Source: Candidatus Accumulibacter cognatus | GTDB lineage: Bacteria > Pseudomonadota > Gammaproteobacteria > Burkholderiales > Rhodocyclaceae | Assembly: GCA_013414765.1 (NCBI GenBank) | Contig: CP058708.1 | Span: 801,553 to 865,552, forward strand | Length of the DNA: 64,000 nt | Direction: 5' to 3' | Shown here: positions 63,350 through 64,000 of the stretch, one piece after another | How positions within the stretch are numbered: the first letter of the stretch is position 1 | How the letters are laid out: the number at the start of each line of letters is the position of its first letter | Translations under genes and position numbers: made by a program | Notes under the pieces: generated by a model | Told to the model about the DNA's origin: nothing | Databases searched by the model: none | The model's input: the letters and a program-made list of their open reading frames with translations, nothing else

Positions 63350-64000
63350 TGGCTCGAAAATGAAAATTTCTTCTTTTTAGATGAATTGGCTTGCTCGGAA
63401 CCGATCTGATGTCGTAACTCAGGAAGGCCAGGATCAATTGCAAACCGACGATCACCGGCAAGGCCGAAAGCATTACGGTCCCTGCGGAAGCAGCCAGACC
63501 CGAGTTGATGGAGGACATCCATTGACAAGCGCCAAAAAAACCTCCAAACAGAAACATGGCTACCCCAAGTGGAAGTTCAATCGAGGCAATCGACATGCCT
63601 CTTAGATAATAGCTATAAAAAATTCTTTTCAGAAAATTTCTGAAATGCTTGACGAGAAACTCGCCAATGACCCTGGAGATCTTGAGATTGCTCACTTCAT
63701 TCCCATATCTGGCGTTCATCGGTATATCCACAACCACGGCATGCAATGTATTGAGCCTGAATAGCATGTCGCTTTCAAAAAAATAACGGCGGCTTATTTT
63801 ATCCAATGGCAATTGCCGAGCGACATCCCGATGGATCGCGGTATAACCATTGGTCGGGTCAAACAAATCCCAGTACCCGGTCGAAATCTTGCTCAGGAAG
63901 GATAGGGCTGCGTTACCAATCAGGCGCATCTTCGGCATTGCTCCAAGTTCTTCGAGATAATAAAAGCGATTTCCCTTGGTGTAATCGGCTTCGCCCTCCA
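63321..64000 (-). CDS. GT2-family (DPM1/GtrB-like) glycosyltransferase, partial
   Basis: The frame is open to the window edge, so the N-terminal catalytic part is missing. The visible part reads YTKGNRFYYLEELGAMPKMR, then LSKISTGYWDLFDPTNGYTA, which is typical of polyprenyl-phosphate sugar synthases, and two C-terminal transmembrane helices (VAMFLFGGFFGACQW and TVMLSALPVIVGLQLILAFL). Such enzymes make the lipid-linked sugar donor that GT-C or DUF2142 proteins use. Confidence 0.85.
   Translation of the reverse strand, partial: EGEADYTKGNRFYYLEELGAMPKMRLIGNAALSFLSKISTGYWDLFDPTNGYTAIHRDVARQLPLDKISRRYFFESDMLFRLNTLHAVVVDIPMNARYGNEVSNLKISRVIGEFLVKHFRNFLKRIFYSYYLRGMSIASIELPLGVAMFLFGGFFGACQWMSSINSGLAASAGTVMLSALPVIVGLQLILAFLSYDIRSVPSKPIHLKRRNFHFRANENGYKDAV

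Noticed and set aside
1-64000. CRISPR array
   Set aside because: No regularly spaced direct repeats of 25-40 bp with unique spacers were seen; the repeated hairpins at 50-60 kb fit attC sites instead.

Overview
The window looks like the chromosome of a betaproteobacterium, probably of the Rhodocyclales/Accumulibacter type. This is inferred from the high-GC coding style, the complex I block nuoA-G next to a tRNA-Leu(GAG) and secG, assimilatory nirBD with a nitrate transporter, and a B12-dependent ribonucleotide reductase. No ribosomal RNA or species marker is present, so the assignment stays an inference.

Layout. 1-6666 (minus strand): nuoABCDEF and a partial nuoG, tRNA-Leu and secG. 6816-12377: an insertion-sequence island holding an ISKra4-like remnant, an IS1182 element, a degraded IS3-family element split by an intact IS630 element, and an IS5 element with perfect 20-bp ends. 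12457-20462: a surface or export locus. It has one plus-strand gene (COG3014-like protein with C-terminal MORN repeats) facing a ten-gene minus-strand operon. That operon encodes a CsgG/HfaB-like protein with peptidoglycan-binding-like and DUF4384-like domains, several small secreted proteins, a HELAH zinc metalloprotease, an OmpA-family protein, and repeat proteins that look like curlins; it ends in a strong terminator. 20707-26464: the assimilatory nitrate/nitrite operon nirB-nirD-nasA plus a PP2C phosphatase/Ser-Thr kinase fusion. 26830-31419: a second envelope locus with a COG3014-like lipoprotein (paralogue of the first), a caspase-like protease fused to a YcfL-like domain, and two LpoB/CsgG-fold proteins. 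An amidase lipoprotein follows on the other strand.

32469-35170 is a decayed accessory patch: a CHAT-NTPase pseudogene, an AbrB/VapC toxin-antitoxin pair and an N-terminally truncated RAYT transposase. 35634-49985 is mostly housekeeping: an SPFH protein with an SH3-like partner, a short-chain dehydrogenase, a BtuF-like receptor, glpK, pyrC, a lipoprotein, a carboxylesterase, an isopropylmalate/tartrate dehydrogenase-like enzyme, a Cys/Met PLP enzyme, and nrdJ behind two NrdR boxes spaced 31 bp apart.

50438-60157 is the most striking accessory region. I read it as an integron gene-cassette array without a visible integrase, marked by seven attC-like sites, most with an unpaired extrahelical base. 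Its cassettes carry candidate defence genes: a RelA/SpoT synthetase-like domain joined to a HEPN-like end, a separate HEPN-like protein, and a GmrSD-type DUF262/DUF1524 protein. Others are a DUF5615/DUF433-type toxin-antitoxin pair, a di-heme cytochrome c, an O-methyltransferase and a small unknown protein. An IS5 element and a truncated IS110 element have inserted into one cassette. 60493-64000 is a lipid-linked glycosylation cluster: a DUF2142 membrane protein, an SMR/EamA-like small membrane protein, a methyltransferase and a partial GT2 glycosyltransferase.
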